Below, piece after piece: positions 7,712 through 16,327 of a DNA stretch of 64,000 bases. Source of the DNA: Sphingomonas chungangi (GTDB lineage: Bacteria; Pseudomonadota; Alphaproteobacteria; Sphingomonadales; Sphingomonadaceae); the NCBI RefSeq assembly GCF_013778325.1, contig NZ_JACEIB010000007.1, positions 248,001 to 312,000 on the forward strand, in the 5' to 3' direction. Below the pieces are notes generated by a model. It had not been told where the DNA came from. It did not search any database and was given only the letters and a program-made list of their open reading frames with translations. Numbering within the stretch: the stretch's first letter is position 1; each line of letters opens with the position of its first letter. The position numbers and the translations under genes are program-made.

Positions 7712-8053
7712 ATGTTCTCGTCCCCCGCATATGCCCAGGCCGCCGGCGGCGCGCCCGCTGCTTCCGGCTTCCTGACCTCGTTCGGCCCGCTCATCCCGAT
7801 GATCCTGATCATCGGCATCATGTACATGCTGATCATCCGCCCGCAGCAGAACAAGGTGAAGCAGCATGCCGCGATGATCGACGCGGTGAAGAAGGGCGAC
7901 ACCGTCGTCACCGGCGGCGGCAAGATCGGCAAGGTCACCAAGGTGGACGGCGACGAGATCGAGGTTGAGATCGCGCCCAACGTCCGCGTCCGCGTGGTCA
8001 AGTCGACGCTGAGCAGCGTGCGCGGCGCCGCCGTCGCCAACGATCGCGCATAA
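7712..8053 (+). CDS. yajC: preprotein translocase subunit YajC
   Basis: A 113-residue YajC. A short N-terminal part (MFSSPAYAQAAGGAPAASG) precedes one membrane helix (FGPLIPMILIIGIMYMLII) and the family motif RPQQNKVKQHAAMIDAVKKGDTVVTGGGKIGKVTKV, ending in a small basic cytoplasmic domain. YajC associates with SecDF at the SecYEG channel. It stands 16 bases ahead of secD, giving the standard yajC-secD-secF order. Confidence 0.97.
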   Translation: MFSSPAYAQAAGGAPAASGFLTSFGPLIPMILIIGIMYMLIIRPQQNKVKQHAAMIDAVKKGDTVVTGGGKIGKVTKVDGDEIEVEIAPNVRVRVVKSTLSSVRGAAVANDRA

Positions 8054-8069
8054 GGGACGCGAGGGGGCC

Positions 8070-9662
8070 ATGCTCGATTTCCCGCGCTGGAAGATCGCCT
8101 CGATCATCGGCGTATTGCTGATCGGCATCCTGCTCGCGGTGCCGAGCCTGATGCCCGAATCGACCGCCAAACAATTGGGCCTCGGCTTCGCGCCGCGCAT
8201 CAGCCTCGGCCTTGATCTCGCCGGCGGCAGCCACATCCTGCTGGAGGCGGACACCGCCGACGTCGCCAAGACACGCCTGTCCAACATGGAGGACACGGTT
8301 CGCGCGGCGATGCGCAAGAACACGCCCGCCCCGATCGCGATCGGCGACATCTCGACCGCCAACAACGCGCTCAGCTTCTTCGTGCGCGATCCGAGCCAGA
8401 TCGATGCGGCGGTGGACACCGCGCGCAACCTCACCCAGCCGGTCGGCACCAGCGGCACCCGGGACTGGACGGTGCAGGTGGTCGACAGCACCCGCATCGT
8501 GATGACCCAGACCCAGGGGGGCATCAACCAGTTCATCGATCAGGCGATGGCCGGCGCGGTCGACATCGTGCGCAAGCGCATCGACGCGCTCGGCACCAAG
8601 GAGCCGACGATCGCGCGCCAGGGCAGCGACCGCATCCTCGTCGAGGTGCCGGGCGTGCAGGATCCGACCGCGCTCAAGGCACTGATCGGCAAGACCGCCA
8701 AGCTGGAGTTCAAGCTGGTCGACATGGCGCCGGACAAGGCCGCGATCGCGGCGGGCCGGGCGCCGATCGGCGAGCAGATCCTATTTACCGCGCAAGGCCA
8801 GCCGGTGGTCGTCTATCGCCAGGCGATCCTGACCGGCAGCGATCTCAAGTCCGCGCGGCAGGATTACGACCAGAGCGGCCAGCCCGCCGTCTCGATTAGC
8901 TTCAATCCGAAAGGCGCCAAGGCCTTCGCCGAGACCACCCAGGCCAACGTGAACAAGCAGTTCGCGATGATCCTCGATGGTCAGGTGCTCTCCGCCCCGG
9001 TGATCCAGGTGCCGATCCTCGACGGCAATGCGATCATCAACGGCGGCAACTTCACCACCCAGTCTGCGCAGGCGCTGGCGATCTCGCTCCAGTCGGGCTC
9101 GCTGCCTATCGCGCTGAAGACGGTGGAGGAGCGCACCGTGCTCGCCTCGCTCGGCCAGGATTCGATCCATGCCGGCGTGATCGCGTCGGCCATCGCGGTC
9201 GGGCTGGTCGTGGTGTTCATGTTCGTCACCTACGGCCGCTTCGGCCTCTATGCGAACCTCGCCGTGATCATCAACGTGCTGGTGATCCTGGGCGGCATGG
9301 CGCTGCTCACCGCGACGCTGACGCTGCCCGGCATCGCCGGCTTCGTGCTGACGATCGGCACCGCGGTGGACGCCAACGTGCTGATCAACGAGCGTATTCG
9401 CGAAGAGCGGCGGCGCGGGCGCAACGTCGTCCAGGCGGTCGAGCTCGGCTACAAGGAAGCCAGCCGCACCATCTTCGAGGCGAACATCACCCACGCCATC
9501 TCCGGCATGATCATGCTCCTGCTCGGCTCCGGCCCGGTCAAGGGCTTCGCGGTGGTGCTGCTGCTCGGTATCGTCACCTCGGTGTTCACCGCCGTCACCT
9601 TCACGCGCATGCTGGTCGCAATCTGGATTCGCCGCCAGCGCCCGCAGACCATGAATATCTGA
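8070..9662 (+). CDS. secD: protein translocase subunit SecD
   Basis: A 530-residue SecD. It has an N-terminal helix (about 8-28) followed by the signature LGLDLAGGSHILLE, the large periplasmic P1 domain (roughly 45-330), and five C-terminal membrane helices. GTAVDANVLINERIREE marks the conserved Asp-containing helix-loop that carries proton flow in SecDF. With SecF it uses the proton gradient to pull exported proteins into the periplasm. The gene is followed by secF after seven bases. Confidence 0.98.
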   Translation: MLDFPRWKIASIIGVLLIGILLAVPSLMPESTAKQLGLGFAPRISLGLDLAGGSHILLEADTADVAKTRLSNMEDTVRAAMRKNTPAPIAIGDISTANNALSFFVRDPSQIDAAVDTARNLTQPVGTSGTRDWTVQVVDSTRIVMTQTQGGINQFIDQAMAGAVDIVRKRIDALGTKEPTIARQGSDRILVEVPGVQDPTALKALIGKTAKLEFKLVDMAPDKAAIAAGRAPIGEQILFTAQGQPVVVYRQAILTGSDLKSARQDYDQSGQPAVSISFNPKGAKAFAETTQANVNKQFAMILDGQVLSAPVIQVPILDGNAIINGGNFTTQSAQALAISLQSGSLPIALKTVEERTVLASLGQDSIHAGVIASAIAVGLVVVFMFVTYGRFGLYANLAVIINVLVILGGMALLTATLTLPGIAGFVLTIGTAVDANVLINERIREERRRGRNVVQAVELGYKEASRTIFEANITHAISGMIMLLLGSGPVKGFAVVLLLGIVTSVFTAVTFTRMLVAIWIRRQRPQTMNI

Positions 9663-9669
9663 GGCCGCC

Positions 9670-10653
9670 ATGCGCTTGCTCAAGATCGTCCCCGACAACA
9701 CCAATATCGGCTTCGTCCGGCTGCGCGGCTGGGCATTCGGGCTCACCGCTTTGCTCACCGTCGCGGCGGCCGTGCTGGTCGGCGTGCGCGGCCTCAATTT
9801 CGGCGTCGACTTCGTCGGCGGCGTCTCGATCGAGGCGAAGTTCGACGGCACCGCGCCGCTCGGCGGGATGCGCGGCATCATCGATGGATTGGGCGTTGGC
9901 GAAGGCCAGCTTCAGCCGTTCGGCGACGGCTCCTCGGTCGATATCCGCCTGCCGCTGCCCACCTCCACCGACGAGGGTGCCAGCAACGCGATGGTCGCCA
10001 AGGTCGAGGCGGCGCTGAAGGTTAAATATCCGTCCGTGCGGTTCAACCAGGTGCAGACCGTCTCGGGCAAGGTCTCGGACGAGCTGATCTGGAAGGGCAC
10101 GCTGGCCGTCGTGCTGGCGATCACCGGCATCGCGCTGTTCGGCATCTTCCGCTTCGAATGGCAGTTCGGCGTCGCGACCTTCATCTCGATCTTCCACGAC
10201 GTGCTGATGACGCTCGGCTTCTTCGCGCTGACGCGGATGGAGTTCGATCTCAACATCGTCGCCGCCGTCCTCACCATCATCGGCTATTCGATCAACGACA
10301 AGATCGTGATCGACGACCGGATACGCGAGAATCTGCGCAAATACCGCCAGATGCCGCTGGGCGAGCTGATCGACCTCTCGGTCAACGAGACGTTGCCGCG
10401 CACGGTGATGACCTCGCTGACCATCCTGCTGGCGCTCGCCTCGCTGCTGTTGTTCGGCGGGCACGTGCTGCGCGGCTTCACCGCGGCGATGATGCTGGGC
10501 GTGGTGGTCGGCACCTATTCGTCGATCTACGTCTCCTCCTCGCTGCTGATCACGCTCGGCCTCGACAAGTCCCGCTTCCGCCAGATGGCCGAGGCGACCG
10601 ACAAGAAGAAGGCCGCGCGCGCCCGTGCCGAGCGGATCGGGCCGAAGGACTGA
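9670..10653 (+). CDS. secF: protein translocase subunit SecF
   Basis: A 327-residue SecF with the typical LNFGVDFVGGVSIEAKF after the first helix, a short periplasmic domain, and five more helices. The conserved YSINDKIVIDDRIREN and NETLPRTVMTSLTILLALASLLLFGG blocks lie in the C-terminal half. It is the partner of SecD in the same operon. Its stop TGA overlaps the ATG of the next gene by one base (TGATG), so the Mth938-like protein is translated as part of the same message. Confidence 0.98.
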   Translation: MRLLKIVPDNTNIGFVRLRGWAFGLTALLTVAAAVLVGVRGLNFGVDFVGGVSIEAKFDGTAPLGGMRGIIDGLGVGEGQLQPFGDGSSVDIRLPLPTSTDEGASNAMVAKVEAALKVKYPSVRFNQVQTVSGKVSDELIWKGTLAVVLAITGIALFGIFRFEWQFGVATFISIFHDVLMTLGFFALTRMEFDLNIVAAVLTIIGYSINDKIVIDDRIRENLRKYRQMPLGELIDLSVNETLPRTVMTSLTILLALASLLLFGGHVLRGFTAAMMLGVVVGTYSSIYVSSSLLITLGLDKSRFRQMAEATDKKKAARARAERIGPKD

Positions 10654-11030
10654 TGGCGAAATTCTCGCCCGATCCGGTCGCGTCCGGGCCGGCGATCCAG
10701 GCCATCGCGGAAGGCGGCTTCCGCATCGACGGCGAGTTGATGGAAGCCGCGCTGCTGACGCCGGAAAGCGCGGTGCCGTGGGCGCCGCCCGCTGTCGACG
10801 CGCTCGACCCGGCTGCGCTGGGCGATCTGCTGACGCGCGATCCGGCGCCGGAGTTCCTGCTGCTCGGCACCGGGCCGACGCTGCGCCGCCCATCACCGGC
10901 CTTCACGGCTGCGCTGGAGGCGCAGGGCATCGGCGTCGAGGTGATGGACAGCCGCGCGGCGGCGCGCGCCTGGGGCGTGTTGCGCGCCGAGGGGCGCGAG
11001 ATCGTCTGCGCGTTGATGGGGCTGAGTTAG
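10653..11030 (+). CDS. Mth938-like domain (DUF498) protein
   Basis: A 125-residue single-domain protein with the Mth938-like fold: GGFRIDGELMEAALLTPESAVPW, then PEFLLLGTGPTLRRPSPAFTAALEAQGIGVEVMDSRAAARAWGVLRAEGREIVCALM. The GTG-rich turn and the MDSxxAAR motif are family hallmarks. The biochemical role is unknown; bacterial members often follow secDF, as here, and the eukaryotic relative NDUFAF3 assists complex I assembly. It is coupled to secF by a TGATG overlap, and its last four bases overlap the convergent glycosyltransferase gene. Confidence 0.88.
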   Translation: MAKFSPDPVASGPAIQAIAEGGFRIDGELMEAALLTPESAVPWAPPAVDALDPAALGDLLTRDPAPEFLLLGTGPTLRRPSPAFTAALEAQGIGVEVMDSRAAARAWGVLRAEGREIVCALMGLS

Positions 11031-12190
11031 GCGACCAGTTCCGCGAGATGCGTGCGAAGCGCCACCGCGTTCGCATCCCAGGTGAATCGCTCGGCCGTCG
11101 CCCGCACCGTTGCTGGAGCGGGTGGCGAGGCCAGCAGCTCCTGCACCGCCGCCGCGATCGCCGCAGGCTCACGCGCTACGATTCGCCCCGCCTCCGGCCG
11201 ATCGACCAGCTCGCGCGCCCCGCCGACGTCGCTCAGCACCAGCGGCGTGCCGCAGGCGAGCGATTCGACCCAGGCGTTGGCGAGGCCCTCCGAGGCCGAA
11301 ACCAGCACTCCGACATCCGCCGCTGCCGCCAGGGCTGGCAACGCCTCGTGCGGCTGGCCCCCGAGCAGGCGCACGCGATCGGCCACGCCGATCTCCCGGG
11401 CCAGCAGCTCCAGCGCGTCATGCTCCGTGCCCTTGCCGGCGATCATCAGCGTGACGCCGGGCAGCTCCGCCAGAGCGCGGATCGTCAGGTCATGCCCCTT
11501 GCGTGGGATCAGCGCGCCGACCGAAAGCAGCAGCGGCCCGGACACGCCCAGCGCCGCCTTCGCCGCGGCGCGATCCGCGACGGGCTTGAAGCGATCGAGA
11601 TCGACGCCGGTATAATGGACGCGAATCTTCTCCGCCGGCAGCCCCAGCGCCGTCATGTCCGCCTTGAGCGCGGCGCTGACCGCCAACATCCCGCCCGCCT
11701 CGCGACCGGCGCGCACCACTTGTCGCCCCGTCCAGCGGGCGCGTCCGAAATGGTGGATATCGTGGCCGCGCGCCTTGATCGACACCGGTGCGCCCAGCGC
11801 CCGGCCCATCCGCGCCGCCGCCGGCCCGTCGGGGAAGAAAAATTCCGCATCGATCACGTCGAAAGGGAAGTCTGCGCGGATCGTGCGCAGCAGCGGTAGC
11901 AGCGCACGCGCCATCAACATCGGATTCAATGCGCCGACGCCCGGCAGCGAAGGGAAGCGCGGCCGGTGGATCGACAGACCCTTCCACGTCTCGCGCTCCG
12001 GCAGCGCCTCCAGCCCCGCCGATTGCCCGAACCGCCGCAATATACCCGGCGGCGCGGCGATCGGCGCCACCACCCGCACCTCCACGTCCGGCAGGGCCGC
12101 GAGTCCGAGCGTCTGGCGCTCTACGAACACCCCGAAGGTCGGCCGCGCCGTATCCGGAAACAGCGTCGAGAGGGTCAATACGCGCAGCAT
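11027..12190 (-). CDS. glycosyltransferase family 4 protein
   Basis: A 387-residue GT-B glycosyltransferase. The N-terminal Rossmann half starts MLRVLTLSTLFPDTARPTFGVFVERQ. The C-terminal GT4 half contains YTGVDLDRFKP, LLLSVGALIPRKGHDLTIRAL, the acceptor/donor region IAGKGTEHDALELLAREIGVADRVRLLGGQPHEALPALAAAADVGVLVSASEGLANAWVESLACGTP with the EGLANAWVE (E-x7-E-like) catalytic motif, and DVGGARELV. It probably uses a nucleotide sugar to build an exopolysaccharide, lipopolysaccharide or glycolipid. No other glycan genes flank it, so the product is unknown. It is divergent from bamD. Confidence 0.9.
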   Translation of the reverse strand: MLRVLTLSTLFPDTARPTFGVFVERQTLGLAALPDVEVRVVAPIAAPPGILRRFGQSAGLEALPERETWKGLSIHRPRFPSLPGVGALNPMLMARALLPLLRTIRADFPFDVIDAEFFFPDGPAAARMGRALGAPVSIKARGHDIHHFGRARWTGRQVVRAGREAGGMLAVSAALKADMTALGLPAEKIRVHYTGVDLDRFKPVADRAAAKAALGVSGPLLLSVGALIPRKGHDLTIRALAELPGVTLMIAGKGTEHDALELLAREIGVADRVRLLGGQPHEALPALAAAADVGVLVSASEGLANAWVESLACGTPLVLSDVGGARELVDRPEAGRIVAREPAAIAAAVQELLASPPAPATVRATAERFTWDANAVALRTHLAELVA

Positions 12191-12319
12191 CGCACCGCCT
12201 TCTGCCAGCGCCCCGTTAAGAAGCCATTCAGTGCGCGGGCGAAACTGTTCCGGCCCTCGTCACAAAGGCCTCTCCGGGCCGCTTCCCACAGCCGGATCGA
12301 GCCGCTAAGGATCGTCGCC

Positions 12320-13168
12320 ATGCCACGTCTCGCCACCCGCCCGATCCTTATCGCCGCGCTCGCCGCCGCCGTCTTCGCGCCGCTGTCGGGCTGCGCCCAC
12401 GGCAACAAGAAGAAGGCCGACACCAAGTTCATCGCACGGGACGTGGACACGCTCTACAACCTCGCCCGCGATCGGCTGGACAAGAAGCAGTACAAGGTCG
12501 CCGCCCAGCTGTTCGACGAGGTGGAGCGCCAGCATCCCTATTCGATCTGGGCCCGCCGCGCCGAGCTGATGAGCGCCTACTCCTACTATCTCGGCCGCAG
12601 CTACAACGATTCGATCCAGTCCGCGCAGCGCTTCCTGTCGATCCACCCGGGCAACCGCGACGCGCCCTACGCTTACTACCTGATCGCGATCGACTATTAC
12701 GAGCAGATCAACGACGTCACCCGCGACCAGAAGATCACCCAGCAGGCGCTCGACGCGCTGGGCGAGCTGGTACGCCGCTATCCGAACACCAAATACGCCG
12801 CCGACGCGCGGCTGAAGATCGACCTCGTCAACGATCACCTCGCCGGCAAGGAGATGGAGATCGGCCGCTTCTACCAGCGGCGCGGCGAGTGGCTGGCCTC
12901 GATCATCCGCTTCCGCGTGGTGGTCGACAAGTATCAGACGACCACCCACGTGCCCGAGGCGCTGGAGCGCCTGACCGAATCCTACCTCGCGCTCGGCGTG
13001 CCGGCCGAGGCGCAGAAGGCGGCGGCGGTGCTGGGCAACAACTATCCCGGCTCAAAATGGTACGGCCGCGCCTTCAACCTGATGCACAAGAAGGCGCCGA
13101 CCGAGGGCGAGATCAAGGACAAGAAGTCCAGGATCGACAGGAAGCACAAGAAGCTGATGAAGGGGTGA
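12320..13168 (+). CDS. bamD: outer membrane assembly lipoprotein BamD
   Basis: A 282-residue lipoprotein with signal peptide and lipobox L-S-G-C (Cys25), followed by five TPR-like repeats: DTLYNLARDRLDKKQYKVAAQLFDEVERQHPYSIWARRAELMSAYSYY and further copies to about residue 240. A strongly basic tail (KDKKSRIDRKHKKLMKG) closes the protein. BamD is an essential part of the BamA complex that inserts outer-membrane beta barrels. The ATG at 12320 is preceded by AAGGA; a long upstream extension of the frame is shadow sequence. recN follows on the same strand after 60 bases. Confidence 0.96.
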   Translation: MPRLATRPILIAALAAAVFAPLSGCAHGNKKKADTKFIARDVDTLYNLARDRLDKKQYKVAAQLFDEVERQHPYSIWARRAELMSAYSYYLGRSYNDSIQSAQRFLSIHPGNRDAPYAYYLIAIDYYEQINDVTRDQKITQQALDALGELVRRYPNTKYAADARLKIDLVNDHLAGKEMEIGRFYQRRGEWLASIIRFRVVVDKYQTTTHVPEALERLTESYLALGVPAEAQKAAAVLGNNYPGSKWYGRAFNLMHKKAPTEGEIKDKKSRIDRKHKKLMKG

Positions 13169-13228
13169 GCGCGTCCGCGCGTTCGCACCCTGTTCTCATG
13201 GACGCGCCGATAGGGTAAGGCGGCTGCG

Positions 13229-14887
13229 ATGCTGATCCGGCTGGCCATCCGCGACGTGGTGCTGATCGAGGCGCTCGACCTCGATTTTTCCTCAGGCCTC
13301 GGCGCGTTGACCGGGGAGACCGGGGCGGGCAAGTCGATACTACTGGATTCGCTGGGGCTGGCGCTCGGCGCGCGGGCCGACAGCGGGCTGGTGCGGCACG
13401 GCGCACCGCAGGCGGTGGTGACCGCCAGCTTCGATGCGGGCGACGATGCCGCCATCGCCGCTTTGCTCGCCGAGAACGGGCTGGAAGGCGAGCCCGGCGA
13501 GCCGCTGATCGTGCGCCGCATCGTCAAGGCGGACGGCGGATCGCGCGCCTCGATCAACGACCAGCCCGTCTCCGCCGCCTTGCTGCGCGAGGTGGGCGGG
13601 CGGCTTGTCGAAATCCATGGCCAGCATGACGATCGCGGCCTGCTCAACGCCAGGGGACACCGCGCGCTGCTCGATGCGTTCGGGCGCTTCGACCTCACAA
13701 GCGTGGCGCAGGCCCATGCGCGCTGGCGGGCGGCGGAGGCGGCGCTGGAGACGGCGCGTGCCGACCTGGAGACTGCCGAGCGCGATCGCGAATGGCTGGA
13801 GCATGCGGTCGGCGAACTCGCCGCCCTTGCGCCCGAGCCCGGCGAGGAGGAGGCGCTGGCGAGCGAACGCTCTGCTATGCAGAAAGGCGCGCGGCTGGCC
13901 GAGGACCTGTCCGGCGTCACCGCGCATCTCGACGGATCGGACGGCGCGCTGGCAGGGCTGCGGCAGGCGGCGCGGCGGCTCGACCGGATCGCGCACGAGC
14001 ATGAGGCGCTGGCGACCGCGCTGGCGGCGCTCGATCGCGCGGTGATCGAGGCCTCCGAGGCGGAGGATGCGCTGACCGCCGCCGGGCGAGCGATGGCCTT
14101 CGATCCCGAACGGCTCGACCGGATCGAGACGCGGTTGTTCGATCTGCGCGGCCTCGCCCGCAAGCATCGTGTCCAGCCTGAGGAGCTGCCCGCGCTCACC
14201 GAGGAGCTGTCCGGCCGCCTCGCGCGGATGGCGGCGGGCAGCGAGGGGTTGGCGGCGCTGGAGAAGGCCGTCGCCACCGCTCGCAAGGCCTATGAGACGG
14301 AGGCCGCAGCGCTCTCCGAGGCGCGGGCGGAGGCGGCGCTCAGGCTCGACAAGGCGGTGGCGGCCGAACTGGCGCCGCTCAAGCTCGACGCCGCGCGCTT
14401 CCGCACCGCGATCGAGCGGCGGCCCGAGGCGCAATGGGGTGCGGAGGGCCGCGACCGCGTCGAGTTCCTGATCTCCACCAACCCCGGCGCGCCCTTCGCA
14501 CCGCTGGTGAAGATCGCGTCCGGCGGCGAGCTCTCCCGCTTCATCCTCGCGCTCAAGGTGGCGCTGGCCGAGGCGGCGGGGGCGCGCACGATGATCTTCG
14601 ACGAGATCGATCGTGGCGTTGGTGGCGCGGTGGCTTCGGCGATCGGCGAGCGGCTGGCGCGGCTGGCGGACAAGGCGCAATTGCTGGTGGTGACCCACTC
14701 CCCGCAGGTCGCGGCGCGCGCGGCGCGGCAATTGTTGATCGCCAAGAGCCACGACGGCATCGTCACCCGCACCGGCGTCCGCCTGCTCGACGAGGCCGAA
14801 CGCCGCGAGGAGATCGCCCGGATGCTGTCGGGCGCCGAAGTGACCGACGAGGCGCGCGCGCAGGCGGGGAAGCTGCTGGCGGCGTGA
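13229..14887 (+). CDS. recN: DNA repair protein RecN
   Basis: A 552-residue SMC-like ATPase for double-strand break repair. The Walker A GETGAGKSILLDSLGLALGARAD lies near residues 29-50. EIHGQHDDRGLLNARGHRALLDAFG is the RecN-specific stretch. A coiled-coil-rich centre of Ala/Glu/Arg heptads follows (about 165-375). The C-terminal ABC signature is ASGGELSRFILALKVAL, Walker B is TMIFDEIDRGVGG, and the H-loop is VVTHSPQVAARA. Order, length and motifs are complete. It follows bamD, a frequent arrangement in sphingomonads. Downstream lies the noncoding, repeat-rich start of the 14.9-16.4 kb islet. Confidence 0.97.
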   Translation: MLIRLAIRDVVLIEALDLDFSSGLGALTGETGAGKSILLDSLGLALGARADSGLVRHGAPQAVVTASFDAGDDAAIAALLAENGLEGEPGEPLIVRRIVKADGGSRASINDQPVSAALLREVGGRLVEIHGQHDDRGLLNARGHRALLDAFGRFDLTSVAQAHARWRAAEAALETARADLETAERDREWLEHAVGELAALAPEPGEEEALASERSAMQKGARLAEDLSGVTAHLDGSDGALAGLRQAARRLDRIAHEHEALATALAALDRAVIEASEAEDALTAAGRAMAFDPERLDRIETRLFDLRGLARKHRVQPEELPALTEELSGRLARMAAGSEGLAALEKAVATARKAYETEAAALSEARAEAALRLDKAVAAELAPLKLDAARFRTAIERRPEAQWGAEGRDRVEFLISTNPGAPFAPLVKIASGGELSRFILALKVALAEAAGARTMIFDEIDRGVGGAVASAIGERLARLADKAQLLVVTHSPQVAARAARQLLIAKSHDGIVTRTGVRLLDEAERREEIARMLSGAEVTDEARAQAGKLLAA

Positions 14888-14895
14888 GCGCTCGC

Positions 14896-15024
14896 GAAGT
14901 TGACGAAGTTGACAGGGTGAGAGGCTGAAACAAGGCATTCCTACAGGCTGATCGACGGTGAGAAGGTGCGGATCGGCTGACTCGATTCGCCGCGAGCGTG
15001 ACAGACGAAATCCTAAATTGGAAG
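14896..15024. repeat. dispersed intergenic repeat, copy A
   Basis: Begins with the near-tandem GAAGTTGACGAAGTTGACA (14896-14914) and ends with GTGACAGACGAAATCCTA plus nine more bases (14998-15024). Copy B at 47004-47118 has GAAATTGACAAGTTTGACA at its start, and 25 of 27 bases match at its end, with about 80-100 unrelated bases between in both. It starts nine bases after recN ends. No coding sense is seen; both copies lie at gene boundaries. Confidence 0.6.
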
Positions 15025-15047
15025 GATGACCACCCTCAACGTCCGCC

Positions 15048-15138
15048 CGTCGCTCCTGCGCGGGCAGGAGTCCATCACTTGAGCTTTCATCCTTGCGGAA
15101 CGGTGAGGAGATAGGCCCCTGCCTGCGCAGGGGCGACG
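15048..15138. repeat. inverted repeat of a sphingomonad-type intergenic palindrome
   Basis: Arm one (15048-15078) reads CGTCGCTCCTGCGCGGGCAG and onward. Arm two (about 15103-15138) is the near-complement, containing its own GCCCCTG/CAGGGGC stem. Together they make a large imperfect hairpin between recN and the RraB-like gene. The region 14888-15398 holds no credible gene, only this, the dispersed repeat, the attC-like repeat and the tRNA relic. Confidence 0.6.
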
Positions 15139-15146
15139 AGATAGCT

Positions 15147-15208
15147 GCTAACGCCCCGCAAGCGGCCCTTCCAGTCGCGATCAGCGATACCCGAAACCGG
15201 ACGTTGCT
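15147..15208. repeat. attC-like imperfect inverted repeat 1
   Basis: The left end GCTAACGCCCC and right end GGACGTTGC are near-complements separated by about 42 bases. The left motif recurs exactly at 15726-15736, six bases after the RraB-like stop, and as GCTAAGCCC after the next gene (about 16351). This spacing, one imperfect palindrome after each short gene, resembles integron attC sites, but the consensus core GTTRRRY is not clean. It may instead be another dispersed palindrome family. Confidence 0.35.
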
Positions 15209-15222
15209 GATATTAAGCGTCC

Positions 15223-15301
15223 GCCAGCGTGACGGAATTGGTAGACGTATCGCTACAGCGATCCCGGCGACGGGTGCGGGTTCGATCCCCTGCCGCTGGC
15301 A
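15223..15301 (+). pseudogene. tRNA-Leu-like relic
   Basis: The acceptor arms GCCAGCG and CGCTGGC pair perfectly (7 bp), and the D arm ACG-GAATTGGTAGA-CGT is exactly that of a leucine tRNA. A short variable arm CCCG/CGGG and a TTCGATC T loop follow. However, the anticodon arm (ATCGC/GCGAT) closes a loop of only four bases (TACA), and the T stem needs a bulged T. Three bases of the anticodon loop are therefore missing, and it cannot decode. It lies at the left side of the islet and may be a decayed tRNA carried by, or targeted by, a mobile element. Confidence 0.6.
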
Positions 15302-15398
15302 TCGGCAACTACTGCTCCAGTGGCCGCCGTTCCCGGCGATAGTCCGCTTGCTCCGATCCTGCCATTCGTTCAGGTTTGAGCGCGAATGAGAGGTGTCG

Positions 15399-15719
15399 AT
15401 GTCACTGTTTGATGAGAATGCCAAAATCCTCGCTGGCATGGCGAGGGATGGCAGCAATCTTGGCCCTTCTCGCCTGGTCGATTTCTCGCATGTATTCCCC
15501 GATCATGCTTCGGCGAAAGCGTTTGCCGACGAGTGCAGCATGGACGGCCTCAAGATCGACATCGTGGAAACCGAACGAGATGACGATCCTTGGGACGTCA
15601 CTGTCTCAAAGGAAATGGAGCCTTCGGCGGAGAACGTCACTTCGTGGGAAGAGCGTTTCCACGCAAGCGCTCGGATATATGGAGGCCGGGCAGACGGCTG
15701 GGGTTTCTTTCGCGTCTGA
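15399..15719 (+). CDS. RraB-like (ribonuclease E inhibitor family) protein
   Basis: A 106-residue protein starting MSLFDENAKILAGMARDGSNLGPSRLVDFSHVFPD and ending WDVTVSKEMEPSAENVTSWEERFHASARIYGGRADGWGFF. The block WDVTVSKEM...ITxWE...GGRADGWGFF is the signature of the RraB-type ferredoxin-like domain. RraB of E. coli binds RNase E and restrains mRNA decay; many small stand-alone relatives have no tested role. The ATG is preceded by AGAGG; a GTG lies six bases upstream. The codon and base composition is less GC-rich than in neighbouring genes, and the gene is flanked by attC-like repeats, suggesting recent acquisition. Confidence 0.75.
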   Translation: MSLFDENAKILAGMARDGSNLGPSRLVDFSHVFPDHASAKAFADECSMDGLKIDIVETERDDDPWDVTVSKEMEPSAENVTSWEERFHASARIYGGRADGWGFFRV

Positions 15720-15725
15720 CGGGCG

Positions 15726-15767
15726 GCTAACGCCCCAGTTGTGGTCATTGGGATGCCACGGACGCTT
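15726..15767. repeat. attC-like imperfect inverted repeat 2
   Basis: GCTAACGCCCC (identical to 15147-15157) begins six bases after the RraB-like stop and is followed by GTGG...CCAC and GGACGCTT, which is a partial complement of the left end. It is shorter than the first copy. The interpretation as a cassette end is tentative. Confidence 0.3.
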
Positions 15768-15814
15768 CTCGAGAGCAGACGACGATGCCATAAAACTCTT
15801 GTTATCGCGCCCCA

Positions 15815-16327
15815 TTGAGCGAAGGGTCATCCGTGTCGATCACTGAAACCGTTTGGGCGGTCGCTCCGCTTGTTATGGTGCTTGCTGCTCTGCTGGCATT
15901 CTCTAATAGGCGTAGGCGCACAGCAGACTACGCGGAAGCTCGGGCTGCGAAAACGGAGCTTTCGCCTTGGGTGAGATGGACTGAACTCCTGAGCGCCATT
16001 GTTTCCTGCCTCGTTCTGGGGAAGATATCTTTCGGCATCTTCGAGCTATTTATTGGTCCATCACGGACCTCTGCCGCGCAATCAGGAGCATCGGCTGTCT
16101 ATGCTGTGATTGGTATCGGCGGCATCGTCCTGCCTCTCGGATTTCTTGCAGCTAACTTTTTGAGTTGGGCCGTTCCGGCACTTCGTCGCGAAAACGAAAA
16201 GGCGTTTCGAGGCCACCGCATCTCGTTCACATCCGCCAACACGGGCCTCATAAAAGCTGCTTACGTATCGGTGCCGGTTGGCATTTTGGCCTTATCCATT
16301 GCGGCGATCGAACCGTGGGCGCGGTAA
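15815..16327 (+). CDS. hypothetical integral membrane protein
   Basis: A protein of about 170 residues that I do not recognise. Four hydrophobic segments are visible: TVWAVAPLVMVLAALLAF (about 12-29), ELLSAIVSCLVLGKISFGIFELFIG (57-81), VYAVIGIGGIVLPLGFLAANFL (95-116) and AYVSVPVGILALSIAAI (148-164), with a basic RRRRTADYAEARAAKTE loop after the first. The frame opens with TTG at 15815; a GTG at 15833 (MSITETVW) is equally possible. Base composition is AT-richer than the surroundings. It follows the RraB-like gene within the islet and may be a cassette passenger. No function is proposed. Confidence 0.55.
   Translation: MSEGSSVSITETVWAVAPLVMVLAALLAFSNRRRRTADYAEARAAKTELSPWVRWTELLSAIVSCLVLGKISFGIFELFIGPSRTSAAQSGASAVYAVIGIGGIVLPLGFLAANFLSWAVPALRRENEKAFRGHRISFTSANTGLIKAAYVSVPVGILALSIAAIEPWAR

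Noticed and set aside
8781-10896. Long minus frames opposite secD and secF
   Set aside because: Antisense shadows; the plus-strand genes are complete and typical.
15093-15389. 98-codon plus frame in the islet
   Set aside because: It passes through the palindrome, the attC-like repeat and the tRNA relic and has no protein-like pattern.
13340-15457. 705-codon minus frame opposite recN
   Set aside because: Antisense shadow of a GC-rich gene; the plus-strand recN has all family motifs.
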